Below, piece after piece: positions 38,846 to 48,142 of a stretch of 64,000 bases of DNA. Source of the stretch: an uncultured Ferrovum sp. (GTDB taxonomy: Bacteria > Pseudomonadota > Gammaproteobacteria > Burkholderiales > Ferrovaceae); the NCBI GenBank assembly GCA_903867885.1, contig CAIPTD010000145.1, positions 1-64,000 on the forward strand. Reading direction: 5' to 3'. Under the pieces are notes generated by a model, which was given only the letters and a program-made list of their open reading frames with translations, made no database searches and was not told the origin of the DNA. The translations under genes and the position numbers were made by a program. How positions within the stretch are numbered: position 1 is the stretch's first letter; the number at the start of each line of letters is the position of its first letter.

Positions 38846-40876
38846 ATGAATCCACTTTTATCGCTAGACGGTTTGCCACGGTTTTCAGAGATTCACCCTA
38901 AGCTCATTAGCCCTGCTATTGACGACTTACTAACCCAATGTCGTGCTGAAATTGCAGGGCTGCGCAATGCTACTGTTGCACCCTCTTGGGACAATTTTGT
39001 GGCCCCGCTCGAAAATGTCTCAGAGCGGCTTGCGCGCGTATGGGGCCAAGTCAGTCACCTGAATTCCGTGGTGAACACGCCAGAATTGCGTGATGCCTAC
39101 AATGCCAACCTGCCAAAAGTGGCCTTATTTGGGGCAGAAATAGCGCAGGATGAAAAGCTTTTTGCACGCTATCAGGCGTTGGCCCAGTCTAGTGAATATC
39201 AAGCCTTATCAAAAGCGCAACAGCGTGTAGTAGATAATGAAGTGCGTGATTTTCTGTTAGGTGGCGCGGCTCTACCCGAAGATAAAAAGCCCCGCTTTTT
39301 GGCTCTGCAAGAAGAACTCTCGCAACTGACTGCTCGCTTTGATGCCAATCTGATTGATACCACCCGAGCATGGGCGCATTGGGTGGATTCTAAAGAAGAC
39401 CTAGCTGGCCTCCCTGAGGATGTGATCGAAGCAGCGGCCCATGCCGCTCAGGCAGAAGGTAAACCGGGCTGGAAATTTACCTTACATGCACCTTCGTACA
39501 TTCCGGTGATGCAATATGCAGAATCACGACCCTTACGCGCAGCCTTGTATCGCGGATTTGCTACCCGTGCCTCCGAGTTTGGTAACCCAGATTGGAATAA
39601 CACGGGTCTGATCGAAAAATTGTTGGCTCTTCGTGCAGAACAGGCTGAAATGTTGGGCTACGCCAGTTATGCCTCTCTCTCTCTGGTTCCTAAGATGGCG
39701 TCTTCCCCTCAGGAGGTGTTAACCTTTTTGCGAGATTTAGCCGCGCGCGCCAAACCTTATGGCGAAAGGGATATGCAGGAACTCAGAGCGTTTGCTGCAC
39801 AAGCTTTAGGGCTCGACGATCTCGAACCATGGGATATTCTCTTCGTCTCAGAGCGTCTGCGCTCCGAGCGCTACGCCTATTCTGATCAAGAAGTACGACG
39901 CTATCTGCCTGAACAACAAGTTCTGGCCGGCCTATTTGCTTTAATCGAAAAACTATACAAGGTAGTAATCCAAACCGCAGATGCTCCGGTATGGCATACC
40001 AATGTTCGCTTCTATGAAATACGCGATCTGCAAGATCAATTAGTGGGTCAGTTTTATATTGACCTGTATGCACGGGATGGCAAACAAGGCGGGGCATGGA
40101 TGAATGATGCGATTACGCGTCGGCGCATGCCTCAAGGCGTGCAAGCCCCCGTGGCTTATCTCACCTGCAATTTCAGTGCGCCCATCGGGGGTCGTCCTGC
40201 CACCTTTACCCATGACGAAGTGCTCACTCTGTTCCATGAATTTGGACACGGATTGCATCATTTGCTTAGTCGCGTTGATCACTATGCTGTCTCGGGCATT
40301 CATGGCGTGGAATGGGATGCCGTAGAACTCCCAAGCCAGTTTATGGAAAACTTCTGCTGGGAATATGATGTGCTGGCCGGGATGAGTAAACATATCGAAA
40401 CCGGCGAAGTACTTCCCCGGGATTTATTTGATCGTATGCTTGCAGCCCGCAATTTTCAAAGCGGCATGCAAACCTTAAGGCAGATTGAGTTTTCGCTGTT
40501 TGATATGCACCTTCATCATGATTTCATTGCATCTAAAGAAGATTCTGTACTCGATCTCTTAAACCGTATTCGCAAAGAAGTCGCGGTGGTCACCCCTCCT
40601 GACTGGCATCGCTTTCCGATGGCGTTTTCTCACATTTTTTCTGGTGGCTATGCCGCGGGCTACTATAGCTACAAGTGGGCTGAGGTTTTATCGGCTGATG
40701 CTTTTAGTCTGTTTGAAGAAAAAGGGGTCATGGACCCAGAAACGGGAGCGCGCTTCCTCAACGAAATTTTAGCAGTGGGTGGAAGTCGCCCGGCCTTAGA
40801 GTCCTTCCAAGCCTTTCGTGGACGGGCGCCGAGCATGGATGCGCTTCTTCGCCATCACGGTATGGTCGAAGCTTGA
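38846..40876 (+). CDS. prlC: Oligopeptidase A
   Basis: A 676-residue M3 metallopeptidase of the thimet oligopeptidase family that degrades peptides, including cleaved signal peptides, in the cytosol. The zinc motif HEFGH lies in TLFHEFGHGLHHLLSR (near residue 467) with the downstream Glu in GVEWDAVELPSQFMENF. I start at ATG 38846; the open frame extends further left only through the end of the pyrC' gene. Its stop overlaps the TTG start of the exonuclease gene. Confidence 0.93.
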   Translation: MNPLLSLDGLPRFSEIHPKLISPAIDDLLTQCRAEIAGLRNATVAPSWDNFVAPLENVSERLARVWGQVSHLNSVVNTPELRDAYNANLPKVALFGAEIAQDEKLFARYQALAQSSEYQALSKAQQRVVDNEVRDFLLGGAALPEDKKPRFLALQEELSQLTARFDANLIDTTRAWAHWVDSKEDLAGLPEDVIEAAAHAAQAEGKPGWKFTLHAPSYIPVMQYAESRPLRAALYRGFATRASEFGNPDWNNTGLIEKLLALRAEQAEMLGYASYASLSLVPKMASSPQEVLTFLRDLAARAKPYGERDMQELRAFAAQALGLDDLEPWDILFVSERLRSERYAYSDQEVRRYLPEQQVLAGLFALIEKLYKVVIQTADAPVWHTNVRFYEIRDLQDQLVGQFYIDLYARDGKQGGAWMNDAITRRRMPQGVQAPVAYLTCNFSAPIGGRPATFTHDEVLTLFHEFGHGLHHLLSRVDHYAVSGIHGVEWDAVELPSQFMENFCWEYDVLAGMSKHIETGEVLPRDLFDRMLAARNFQSGMQTLRQIEFSLFDMHLHHDFIASKEDSVLDLLNRIRKEVAVVTPPDWHRFPMAFSHIFSGGYAAGYYSYKWAEVLSADAFSLFEEKGVMDPETGARFLNEILAVGGSRPALESFQAFRGRAPSMDALLRHHGMVEA

Positions 40877-41640
40877 AAATTGCCACCTGGAATGTGAACT
40901 CTCTGAAGGTACGTCTGCCGCACCTTCAGGATTGGCTGCTTAGCGCTCATCCCGATGTGATTGCTCTGCAGGAAACCAAGACTGAAGATGCCAATTTTCC
41001 GCTAGCCGACATTCAAGCTGCGGGATGGCACGCTGTATTTACCGGCCAGAAAACCTATAATGGCGTTGCTCTGATTTCGCGCAAACCTGCTTGCGACGTG
41101 ACTTTAGGCATTCCTGGCTTTGCTGACGAACAAAAGCGCGTCATTGCAGGGACTTTTGGCGATGTGCGTGTCATTGGAGCCTATGTCCCCAATGGTCAGA
41201 GCTTGGATTCTGACAAATACCAGTACAAATTGAACTGGCTTGCAGCCTTCAAAGACTACCTAAACGACACGCTAAAGCGATGGCCCAATACAGTAGTAGT
41301 GGGCGATTACAATATCGCTCCCGAAGACCGGGATGTGCACGACCCCAAGGCTTGGGAGGGTGCTGTTTTAGTCAGCCCTGCCGAGCGCGCCGCCTTTCAG
41401 GCCATACTGGATCTGGGCTTCCGTGATGGCATGCGTTTGTTCGAGCAGGCCGACCAAACCTTTACTTGGTGGGATTACCGCGCAGCAGGATTTCGTCGCA
41501 ATTTAGGTTTGCGAATCGATCACATTTTAATCAGCGAGGCCTTTGTTCCTTTTTGCACAGCCTGTGAAGTAGACAAAACCCCACGCAAGTTAGAGCGCCC
41601 TTCCGATCACGCCCCAGTCTGGGCAGAGTTTAAGGCCTAA
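40873..41640 (+). CDS. xthA: Exodeoxyribonuclease III
   Basis: A 255-residue AP endonuclease/exonuclease of base-excision repair. MKIATWNVNSLKVRLPHLQD, LQETKTED with the metal-binding Glu, the GDYNIAPEDRDVHDP segment and the C-terminal SDHAPVWAEF (catalytic His) are intact. It starts at TTG 40873 inside the prlC stop (TTGA), so the two are translationally coupled. It converges on the tonB-type gene with 4 bp between stops. Confidence 0.94.
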   Translation: MKIATWNVNSLKVRLPHLQDWLLSAHPDVIALQETKTEDANFPLADIQAAGWHAVFTGQKTYNGVALISRKPACDVTLGIPGFADEQKRVIAGTFGDVRVIGAYVPNGQSLDSDKYQYKLNWLAAFKDYLNDTLKRWPNTVVVGDYNIAPEDRDVHDPKAWEGAVLVSPAERAAFQAILDLGFRDGMRLFEQADQTFTWWDYRAAGFRRNLGLRIDHILISEAFVPFCTACEVDKTPRKLERPSDHAPVWAEFKA

Positions 41641-41644
41641 TTGT

Positions 41645-42616
41645 CTAAGGAGCCTCGGCATGGAGCTCTTCAGTTTGGCGCGTAAAATTAAAGGTACGTG
41701 TAATGTCAATCACATCCGCTTGCCTATGCATCTTGGGGGTAAAGGGACCAAACGGAGCAGACATATAAACAATATTCACGGCCACTTGGTCCAGCGCAGA
41801 ATCACCTGAACTGTTGTTCACAACTATTTTTTCGACAGTGCCATCGGATTTAACAGAGGCGGTGACTCTTACTTTTCCGTATACGGGTTCACCATTTCTA
41901 GGAGGCGGATAATTCAGGGTACCCACACGCTCAATCTTCGTTCGATACGCATCCTCATATTGAGCAAATACATAAGCCACGGCCCGCCCGCCTAACTCTT
42001 TACGTCGTGGCCTTTTTTGGTATGCATCAAACCGTTTTGAAATTTCGGCGGCCTCACGCATCAAGGCCTGACCATTTTGGTTGGGATCGATACCCGCCAG
42101 CGTTTTGCTTACTTCAGCATCATGGTCAGGTACTAAAGGGTGATACTGATACTCTTGAGGATTGCTTCGCTTTGAATTGATCTGGGCTTTTTGACTGTCT
42201 AACATTTGGCTGGCTTTGATTTGCGTCATAAGCTCCAGTGCTTCGCGCTCTAAGCGCGCAACCTCCTTTTCTGCTTCAGATGCTTGTCGGGCTAAATCAT
42301 CATTCATGGCAGCAAGCGGGCTAGACAAGGTGTGATCCTCATCGGTGTTGCCCCCTCCATTTAAATCATTTTGGGCGCGTAAAGTAGCGTGACTCGGTTC
42401 CTCACTTGATTTGCTATTCACCAACACGACTTCCATCTGCTCCATGTCGTTCATCTTGGGCATGAATTGTTCAAAAGCAAAGCCAAATAAAATGGCTACG
42501 TGAACAAGGGCTGAAAGAAGGAGTGCATTGCGCAAACTTGACCACGCATTGACCTCCCAACCCTTTTGACGGGCAAGCACAAGCGCACTAGAGGAGCCCA
42601 ATTGCTCTGCAATCAT
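41645..42616 (-). CDS. TonB-family energy transducer
   Basis: A 323-residue protein with one N-terminal membrane anchor (about residues 27-45, NALLLSALVHVAILFGFAF), a long charged periplasmic linker with a coiled-coil-like stretch (AEKEVARLEREALELM), and a C-terminal TonB fold (YPPPRNGEPVYGKVRVTASV, then a STGDSALDQVAV-like segment NSSGDSALDQVAV). I start at ATG 42616, which overlaps the upstream stop codon as ATGA; the longer frame overlaps it by 43 bp. There is no ExbB/ExbD here. The receptor it serves is unknown; TonB-dependent uptake of lanthanide chelates would fit the xox locus upstream but is speculation. Confidence 0.8.
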   Translation of the reverse strand: MIAEQLGSSSALVLARQKGWEVNAWSSLRNALLLSALVHVAILFGFAFEQFMPKMNDMEQMEVVLVNSKSSEEPSHATLRAQNDLNGGGNTDEDHTLSSPLAAMNDDLARQASEAEKEVARLEREALELMTQIKASQMLDSQKAQINSKRSNPQEYQYHPLVPDHDAEVSKTLAGIDPNQNGQALMREAAEISKRFDAYQKRPRRKELGGRAVAYVFAQYEDAYRTKIERVGTLNYPPPRNGEPVYGKVRVTASVKSDGTVEKIVVNNSSGDSALDQVAVNIVYMSAPFGPFTPKMHRQADVIDITRTFNFTRQTEELHAEAP

Positions 42617-44451
42617 GCAAGCGCTCGGTAATGACAAGTCACCGTGAGCTCCCATAGGTCGGGGTGGCCTAGGTCCACATTGGCTAGGGTGCCGGGAGCG
42701 AGTTCGGATGCACCGTGCACTTTCACGATCAGCGGTGTACCCCTTACTCGGCCCGACCCCTCTCTTAGCATGGTCACGGTTGTCTGCTTCACTTCATTTT
42801 GAATCAACCAGCGCAAGGACCAGAAACGTTCCATAGTGCGCTGAAATTCATTGTAGCTATCGTAGGCAGTTTCGAATGATCGGGCCACCCCTGTTAGCTC
42901 ACCACCATCGGCCGGCCAAACTGGATCACGCCCTTGCACATGAGCTAATAACTGCCATTGGTTGATGAGATCTACATAACGCCGCAAAGGGGACGATGAC
43001 CATGCATACTGGTTCACACCTAGACCTTGATGAGGAAGCGCCTCTACCCCTAGGCCAGTTTTCCCATTTACTTGGCTGCGGTAAATGCCCGACATTCCTT
43101 TTTCCTTGATCAAACCGCCCCAACTTTGATTCACATGAATCATCATTTCTGAAACAATTCTATCAATCGGGTTGCCACGCACTCGGGGCACAATTTCTAC
43201 GCGATGATTCTCCACATAAAAGTTGTAATCGAGTGAGGGGGGCGAGCGCTCAATATGGCCTCGGGCTAAAGCGCGGCTATTGGCAAGTCGCCATAAAAAT
43301 GTAAGCTCCTTGGCAAAGGGTATGCCTTCAACCACTCCTGCAAGGAGGTTTTCTTCTGAGAGTGCTGCTTCGATATTGCCATGCCTTAAATTGGCCGCAA
43401 TAAAAACTTGTTCCGCACACGTCTCTTCACTCAGAATCGTGCAATCCTCTCCATTCACGGTGAGGTATAGCGAGAGCGCAGGGCACCAGCGTCTTTCTGC
43501 CAGAGTGAAATGCTCAACTACCGAGTCAGGCAACATGGTGAATTTATCGCCTGGCATATATACCGTGGACATTCGTCCTCGGGCAAAAGCATCGATCTCA
43601 GATCCTGGCGCGATTCCTAATGCAGGCAAGGCGATATGAATACCGATTCGCCAATTTCCATCTGGCAAGCCGACCACGCTAAAAGCATCATCAATTTCGG
43701 TGGTGGTGACATCATCAATGCTAAAGGCTTCGGCAGACGCTTTGGGCAGAACAGAAGCATCAAAGTCCAATATAAAATCTAGATCGGGCTCACCAAACCA
43801 TTCAAAGATAAAACGCTCCCGATGAAAAGCCAAGGGCGACTCAAATACCCCGCACTCTGCCAGGAGTTTGGGGAGGGTCATGCCTCGCTCTGTGGCAGAA
43901 GTTTCTAGGGCTTTTACTTCAGCCAAATTACGATCGGGCCGATATAAGAATTCCCGCCATCGCGGCAACCAAGCTTCAGGGAAATGTCCTTGCGATAAAG
44001 CCTCTACCCACTCGGTACGTTGTGCTTCTTCGCGTTTCTTGCGCTCAATGCCTGCTTTTGCGGCGCGTAAATTATCTGGGGTAGCCGGTTTATAACGGCC
44101 CTTACCTTTTTTATAGAAGAACATGGGCGAAGCATGCAGACTCAAAGCTACGGCTACCGACTCTACTGCACTAGGTGCATGCCCAAAATAGTCTTTTGCC
44201 AGTTGCTCAAAACCAAAATCGATATCTTGAGGGCAGCATTCCCATAGAAAATCGACATCGATTTCTTGTGTCAACCGCTCTGCCTCCCCCATCAAATCCC
44301 CCGCGGAAGGGCGTTCAAAGCGCAACAAAACTTGGGCAGCTTTAATTTTGCCGCGTTTACCGTGGGGAGACTCCACTTGAAGGGCAGCCCCTTGTTCAGC
44401 CAACACAATCGAAGCCTTCAGGCCACCGTCTTCTTCATGAAACACATTCAT
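42613..44451 (-). CDS. RNB-domain exoribonuclease (RNase II/R family)
   Basis: A 612-residue protein whose central RNB catalytic domain holds AFSIDDVTTTEIDDAFSVVG with the clustered metal-binding aspartates, then RIGIHIALPALGI and YMPGDKFTMLP. The later segment SSPLRRYVDLINQWQLLAH is the conserved RNB end. It is shorter than RNase R (about 800) and lacks a clear long C-terminal S1/basic extension, so it belongs to the shorter RNase II-like branch common in betaproteobacteria. It overlaps both mpl and the tonB-type gene by 4 bp. Confidence 0.88.
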   Translation of the reverse strand: MNVFHEEDGGLKASIVLAEQGAALQVESPHGKRGKIKAAQVLLRFERPSAGDLMGEAERLTQEIDVDFLWECCPQDIDFGFEQLAKDYFGHAPSAVESVAVALSLHASPMFFYKKGKGRYKPATPDNLRAAKAGIERKKREEAQRTEWVEALSQGHFPEAWLPRWREFLYRPDRNLAEVKALETSATERGMTLPKLLAECGVFESPLAFHRERFIFEWFGEPDLDFILDFDASVLPKASAEAFSIDDVTTTEIDDAFSVVGLPDGNWRIGIHIALPALGIAPGSEIDAFARGRMSTVYMPGDKFTMLPDSVVEHFTLAERRWCPALSLYLTVNGEDCTILSEETCAEQVFIAANLRHGNIEAALSEENLLAGVVEGIPFAKELTFLWRLANSRALARGHIERSPPSLDYNFYVENHRVEIVPRVRGNPIDRIVSEMMIHVNQSWGGLIKEKGMSGIYRSQVNGKTGLGVEALPHQGLGVNQYAWSSSPLRRYVDLINQWQLLAHVQGRDPVWPADGGELTGVARSFETAYDSYNEFQRTMERFWSLRWLIQNEVKQTTVTMLREGSGRVRGTPLIVKVHGASELAPGTLANVDLGHPDLWELTVTCHYRALA

Positions 44452-45824
44452 ACACCCGACTCCAGTGCTTTCGCCAACATGCCATGAACGCCACCAAAAC
44501 CACCGTTACTCATCACCACAATCCGATCGCCTGCTTGCGCCTCACTACAAATTGCTTGCACCAATACATCCAATTCCGCGAAGCACGACGCTTTTTTTCC
44601 TAATGGGGATAAGGCTTGTGCTGGATCCCAACCTAGTCCTTTGGTATAGCAAAAAGTCTTATCCGCTGACTGCAAACTTTGGGCGAGGGCATTCGCCCAT
44701 ACGCCCATTTTCATGGTGTTAGAACGCGGCTCGATCACCGCCAATATTCTGCCCTCAGGCGCACGCGAATGCAGGCCCTGAAGGGTTGTTTCGATGGCGG
44801 TAGGGTGATGCGCGAAGTCGTCATAGATGGTGATGCCCCGAACTGTAGCGATGAGTTCCATGCGGCGACGTACCCCCTTGAACCGCGATAAGGCATCGAG
44901 CGCCACCTGAGGCGGCACGCCCGCGTGAGCGGCGGCAGCAATGGCGGCGGCGGCATTAGCACGGTTATGCTCGCCTTGCTGGGCCCATACCGTCTCGCCA
45001 GCATAACTCTCTTTAATAGTGAGCACTAACTCTGAGTCTTTTTTTCCGGCGCTCGCCCACCAGCCAGTCTTCGCATCAAGGTATTCCACCGGCGTCCAAC
45101 AACCACGGGCCAACACCCGCTGTAGCGCCTCGTTGGCCTTCGGCACCACCAGTCGACCGGTCTGCGGAACCGTTCTAACCAAATGATGAAACTGGGTTTC
45201 GATCGCAGCCAAATCAGCAAAAATATCGGCGTGATCAAATTCCAAATTATTCAGAATGGCGACCGAAGGACGGTAATGCACAAACTTTGAACGCTTATCA
45301 AAAAATGCGGTGTCGTATTCATCGGCCTCAATCACAAAGGGGGGACGACGGCCATTCAATCCATCACCAAATCCAGGCAGCGCAGCCGATACTCCAAAGT
45401 CTTTGGGTACGCCCCCAATCAAGAAACCGGGGGCCAGCCCTGCCGATTCAAAAATCCAGGCAAGCATGCTGGTCGTGGTGGTTTTACCGTGGGTGCCCGC
45501 TACGGCATACACCTCACAACCCCGAAGAATATGCTCAGCCAGCCATTGGGGGCCCGATATATAGGGTAGCCCTGCATCCAAAATAGCTTCCATCAGTGGG
45601 TTGCCGCGGGATACCACATTGCCGACAACAAACAAGTCCGGCTTAAGTTTTAGCTGATCGGTATCAAAACCTTCATGCAATTCAATACCGATCTGTTCCA
45701 GCTGGGTGCTCATAGGGGGATACACCTGCGCATCGCAACCTGTCACCTGATGACCAGCCGCTTGGGCGAGACTTGCTAGGCCGCCCATAAAAGTCCCACA
45801 AATTCCGAGGATATGAATGTGCAT
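44448..45824 (-). CDS. mpl: Murein tripeptide ligase Mpl
   Basis: A 458-residue Mur ligase-family enzyme that joins recycled L-Ala-D-Glu-meso-DAP to UDP-MurNAc. MHIHILGICGTFMGGLASLA, the ATP P-loop VAGTHGKTTTTSML and the ADEYDTAFFDKRSKF segment are diagnostic of Mpl rather than MurC. The gene starts 3 bp after the stop of the metallo-beta-lactamase-like gene and is followed by an overlapping RNB gene, so it probably shares the xox transcript or an internal promoter. Confidence 0.95.
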   Translation of the reverse strand: MHIHILGICGTFMGGLASLAQAAGHQVTGCDAQVYPPMSTQLEQIGIELHEGFDTDQLKLKPDLFVVGNVVSRGNPLMEAILDAGLPYISGPQWLAEHILRGCEVYAVAGTHGKTTTTSMLAWIFESAGLAPGFLIGGVPKDFGVSAALPGFGDGLNGRRPPFVIEADEYDTAFFDKRSKFVHYRPSVAILNNLEFDHADIFADLAAIETQFHHLVRTVPQTGRLVVPKANEALQRVLARGCWTPVEYLDAKTGWWASAGKKDSELVLTIKESYAGETVWAQQGEHNRANAAAAIAAAAHAGVPPQVALDALSRFKGVRRRMELIATVRGITIYDDFAHHPTAIETTLQGLHSRAPEGRILAVIEPRSNTMKMGVWANALAQSLQSADKTFCYTKGLGWDPAQALSPLGKKASCFAELDVLVQAICSEAQAGDRIVVMSNGGFGGVHGMLAKALESGV

Positions 45825-45827
45825 GAA

Positions 45828-46895
45828 TTATTTGCTCATGAGGTCTTCGGACTCCAACTGGAGGTACCGATAAAAAAGATTATGGCCATGGTTGGGAGAA
45901 TAATCATCCCAATCCATGTAAGGAAATACACTCGGCTGTTGGGTCACTTCTTCAAGGGGAAGACGACGCTCATACAAGCCTCGAGCCTGATGATCGAGGT
46001 CACGCAAATACCCTTGCAGTTGGCTAATAGCATCCTGAATACTGATGAAAGACTGTCGATCCTGCGGGGTCTTTAATTGCATAGCGCGAGAAGAGAGTGC
46101 TATAGGCCCATAGGCCGGAACAACCGCATAAGCCTTCGCCAAGCCATCAAAAGTAAGCGCTTGCTCCCACGCAAGTGGCGAGGTGTCTTGCACCGCAGGG
46201 ACGCGATGCACGGAGAGCAAAGCTCCAGAAAAAACTACCCCTGTTGCCTCATCTCGAATCACCAGATTACCGGGAACCGTGCCCTGAGGGCCTTCTACCA
46301 CCGAAATCTTACGTCCGGCTAGATTGAATGAGCCCGATGGAAACGCATAAGCCGTTGGTAAAACTAAGCGTGTGCCCTTCATGCGATCTTCGCCCAAAAC
46401 TTGGATCAGCGTCTCTAAGCAGTGATCGCAACGTTGGGCCATCAGTCGAGGGGTGTGCACCTGCGACCAAATGGGTACGCCTAAATCTTTGAATACTCCA
46501 TCACCAAATAAGACTTCCTGCGCGGGATGGCTTATCAGCACATATTGTAATGGCTTATTGGTGACTGTTTTGATGGCATGGATCAGCTCTTGCGCCCGTG
46601 CCGCGCTGGAACCTGTATCAATGATCACGACCCCAGTCTTGCCTACTAAAAACCCCAGATTACCAACCCTACCTAAATTGTTTGCATTCGGAGCGGCGCC
46701 ATCGCCAGGTAATACATACACACCACGAGCAATTTTTTGGGCGTGTAACTTGTCGTTATTCGTAGCATGGACAGGGTTTGAGCCAAGGCTCAATAAGGCC
46801 GCCAAAAGTGCTAGGCGTCCTGTAATAAAGTGCGTGCTCCTGAACTGAATAACATGTCGCAAGAGCAATGATGAAGAAGTAAAGGGAAACTGCAT
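45828..46895 (-). CDS. Degenerate metallo-beta-lactamase-fold protein
   Basis: A 355-residue protein with an N-terminal hydrophobic signal (about residues 22-44) and a metallo-beta-lactamase-like fold (GFLVGKTGVVIIDTGSSAAR). Related proteins occur next to PQQ-dependent dehydrogenase genes (quinoprotein relay metallohydrolases). The usual HxHxDH metal motif here reads HPAQEV (residues 123-128), and the HTPG and TGD positions read TVPG and SGAL. Most zinc ligands are therefore gone and hydrolase activity is doubtful. CDHC (near residue 155) is an added cysteine pair. It is the last gene of the xox block, 3 bp from mpl. Confidence 0.72.
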   Translation of the reverse strand: MQFPFTSSSLLLRHVIQFRSTHFITGRLALLAALLSLGSNPVHATNNDKLHAQKIARGVYVLPGDGAAPNANNLGRVGNLGFLVGKTGVVIIDTGSSAARAQELIHAIKTVTNKPLQYVLISHPAQEVLFGDGVFKDLGVPIWSQVHTPRLMAQRCDHCLETLIQVLGEDRMKGTRLVLPTAYAFPSGSFNLAGRKISVVEGPQGTVPGNLVIRDEATGVVFSGALLSVHRVPAVQDTSPLAWEQALTFDGLAKAYAVVPAYGPIALSSRAMQLKTPQDRQSFISIQDAISQLQGYLRDLDHQARGLYERRLPLEEVTQQPSVFPYMDWDDYSPNHGHNLFYRYLQLESEDLMSK

Positions 46896-46928
46896 TGGGC
46901 TTTTCCGTAAGGCCGCCCAGTATATCTC

Positions 46929-46959
46929 TGATCATGCCCTCATACAGGGGGCATGATCA
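46929..46959. other. Perfect 11-bp hairpin between xox-block genes
   Basis: Arms TGATCATGCCC and GGGCATGATCA pair perfectly around a 9-base loop. It lies in the 89-bp gap between the 120-residue secreted protein gene and the metallo-beta-lactamase-like gene. No T run follows on either side, so it is not a standard terminator. It may set mRNA stability or be an operator. Confidence 0.55.
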
Positions 46960-46984
46960 TCAATGAATCAAATCTTAAAACCCC

Positions 46985-47347
46985 TTAAAGGAAGCAGGCG
47001 CCTTTCGCTTCAGCCGTAGCCTTTTTAAACTCGGCATTTAAACGCTGCCCCATAGGCGTATCGCGAACCACGTTACCGCGCTCACCGGAGATGGTGAAGG
47101 CTTTTGCGGCGGTGGTCATATCTACAAACTGATCGTAGGTATAGTTTTTGGCTAGTTGATCCACTAGGCACGAACACTTTTGTACCATCTCAAAGCGCCC
47201 CTTATTGGGGTAATCGTTCATACACTCTTCCACGAACTGCACACGTTCTGCGGTGGGGTAGTCATTACCTTCGTGAGCAACTGCATTCAGGGTAAACATA
47301 CCAAAAGACGCGTGTAGCGCAAGGCAGAGTAAGGTTGTTTTTTTCAT
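46985..47347 (-). CDS. Secreted hypothetical, xox cluster, 120 aa
   Basis: A signal peptide (MKKTTLLCLALHASFGMFTL then NAVAHEG) precedes about 96 residues with four cysteines: ECMNDY, KCSCL and a terminal GACFL. The spacing suggests two disulfides in a small helical periplasmic protein. I do not recognise a named family. It is adjacent, with no gap, to the 252-residue secreted protein gene and lies downstream of xoxJ. A role in maturation or electron flow of the methanol dehydrogenase is inferred only from position. Confidence 0.75.
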   Translation of the reverse strand: MKKTTLLCLALHASFGMFTLNAVAHEGNDYPTAERVQFVEECMNDYPNKGRFEMVQKCSCLVDQLAKNYTYDQFVDMTTAAKAFTISGERGNVVRDTPMGQRLNAEFKKATAEAKGACFL

Positions 47348-48106
47348 TTATTTATTCTCCGAGAGGATGAGGTTTTCTTCGATCATGACTTTACCGGTGT
47401 TACTGCCCTCACGCATCACAGTTTTTAGGCTGACTACATTACCGGGGACCTGATCTGACACAATGAAGGAGTATGTTTTGTTAGCGAACCGTGTATAGCG
47501 CGCTTTAGCTGGATCATCTTTGAATGGATCAATGACGATTTCTTCCGCTTTGATGTCTTTTCCATTCCATTTTATTGTGACAGGCTTGATTTCTTTGGTA
47601 TCAACCAACGCTAAGCGAATGAGTTTGCGATAGTAGTTGGGACTACCACCGGTGATGCGTTTCATCTCAAGTACATCCCGTTCTAAAAAATACATGATCA
47701 CAGGATTGCCGTGTGCGTTGTCTACTGGGGGCATTTCTTTTTTGTGCTCACCCGTCATGAACTCCGTTGATACTTTTCTAGCACCGTCTGCTTTGGAATC
47801 GGGGGCACTCACCAGAAGCGTTACTTTGTCTTCAAATCCTGCCTCATAGGGGCCGGATTTGGAGAATTTGTAGTTGAGCACCGCGTCGCGATTGGGAAGA
47901 TTTTTGAGTTGCTCACTCATGAATAAACGTATTTCAGCAGGCGACAGGGGTTGTTCAGGTGCTTTGGCTGCAGCGCCAGCTACATTGCCTTGCGGCGCAT
48001 CGGCTGCTAATACCGTGAAAGCCGAGCCCAACAATGCCAGCAATAGTGTGACTGTAGGTGCAAAACGAGGCTTAGGTGTTGCGATATTTTTTGAGGATAC
48101 AAACAT
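47348..48106 (-). CDS. Secreted hypothetical, xox cluster, 252 aa
   Basis: A signal peptide (hydrophobic LLLALLGSAFTVLAADAPQG region, residues 20-40) is followed by an Ala/Pro linker and a beta-rich domain. That domain (MKRITGGSPNYYRKLIRLAL, ITIKWNGKDIKAEEI-like and KTYSFIVSDQVPGNVVSL segments) resembles the lipocalin/LolA-like half-barrel folds, but I cannot assign a family. There are no cysteines in the mature part. Its stop codon abuts the start of the 120-residue protein, so the two are probably made together. Confidence 0.72.
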   Translation of the reverse strand: MFVSSKNIATPKPRFAPTVTLLLALLGSAFTVLAADAPQGNVAGAAAKAPEQPLSPAEIRLFMSEQLKNLPNRDAVLNYKFSKSGPYEAGFEDKVTLLVSAPDSKADGARKVSTEFMTGEHKKEMPPVDNAHGNPVIMYFLERDVLEMKRITGGSPNYYRKLIRLALVDTKEIKPVTIKWNGKDIKAEEIVIDPFKDDPAKARYTRFANKTYSFIVSDQVPGNVVSLKTVMREGSNTGKVMIEENLILSENK

Positions 48107-48142
48107 ATTATCTTGGCTCCGAAATAGAGGGATGAATGAGTT

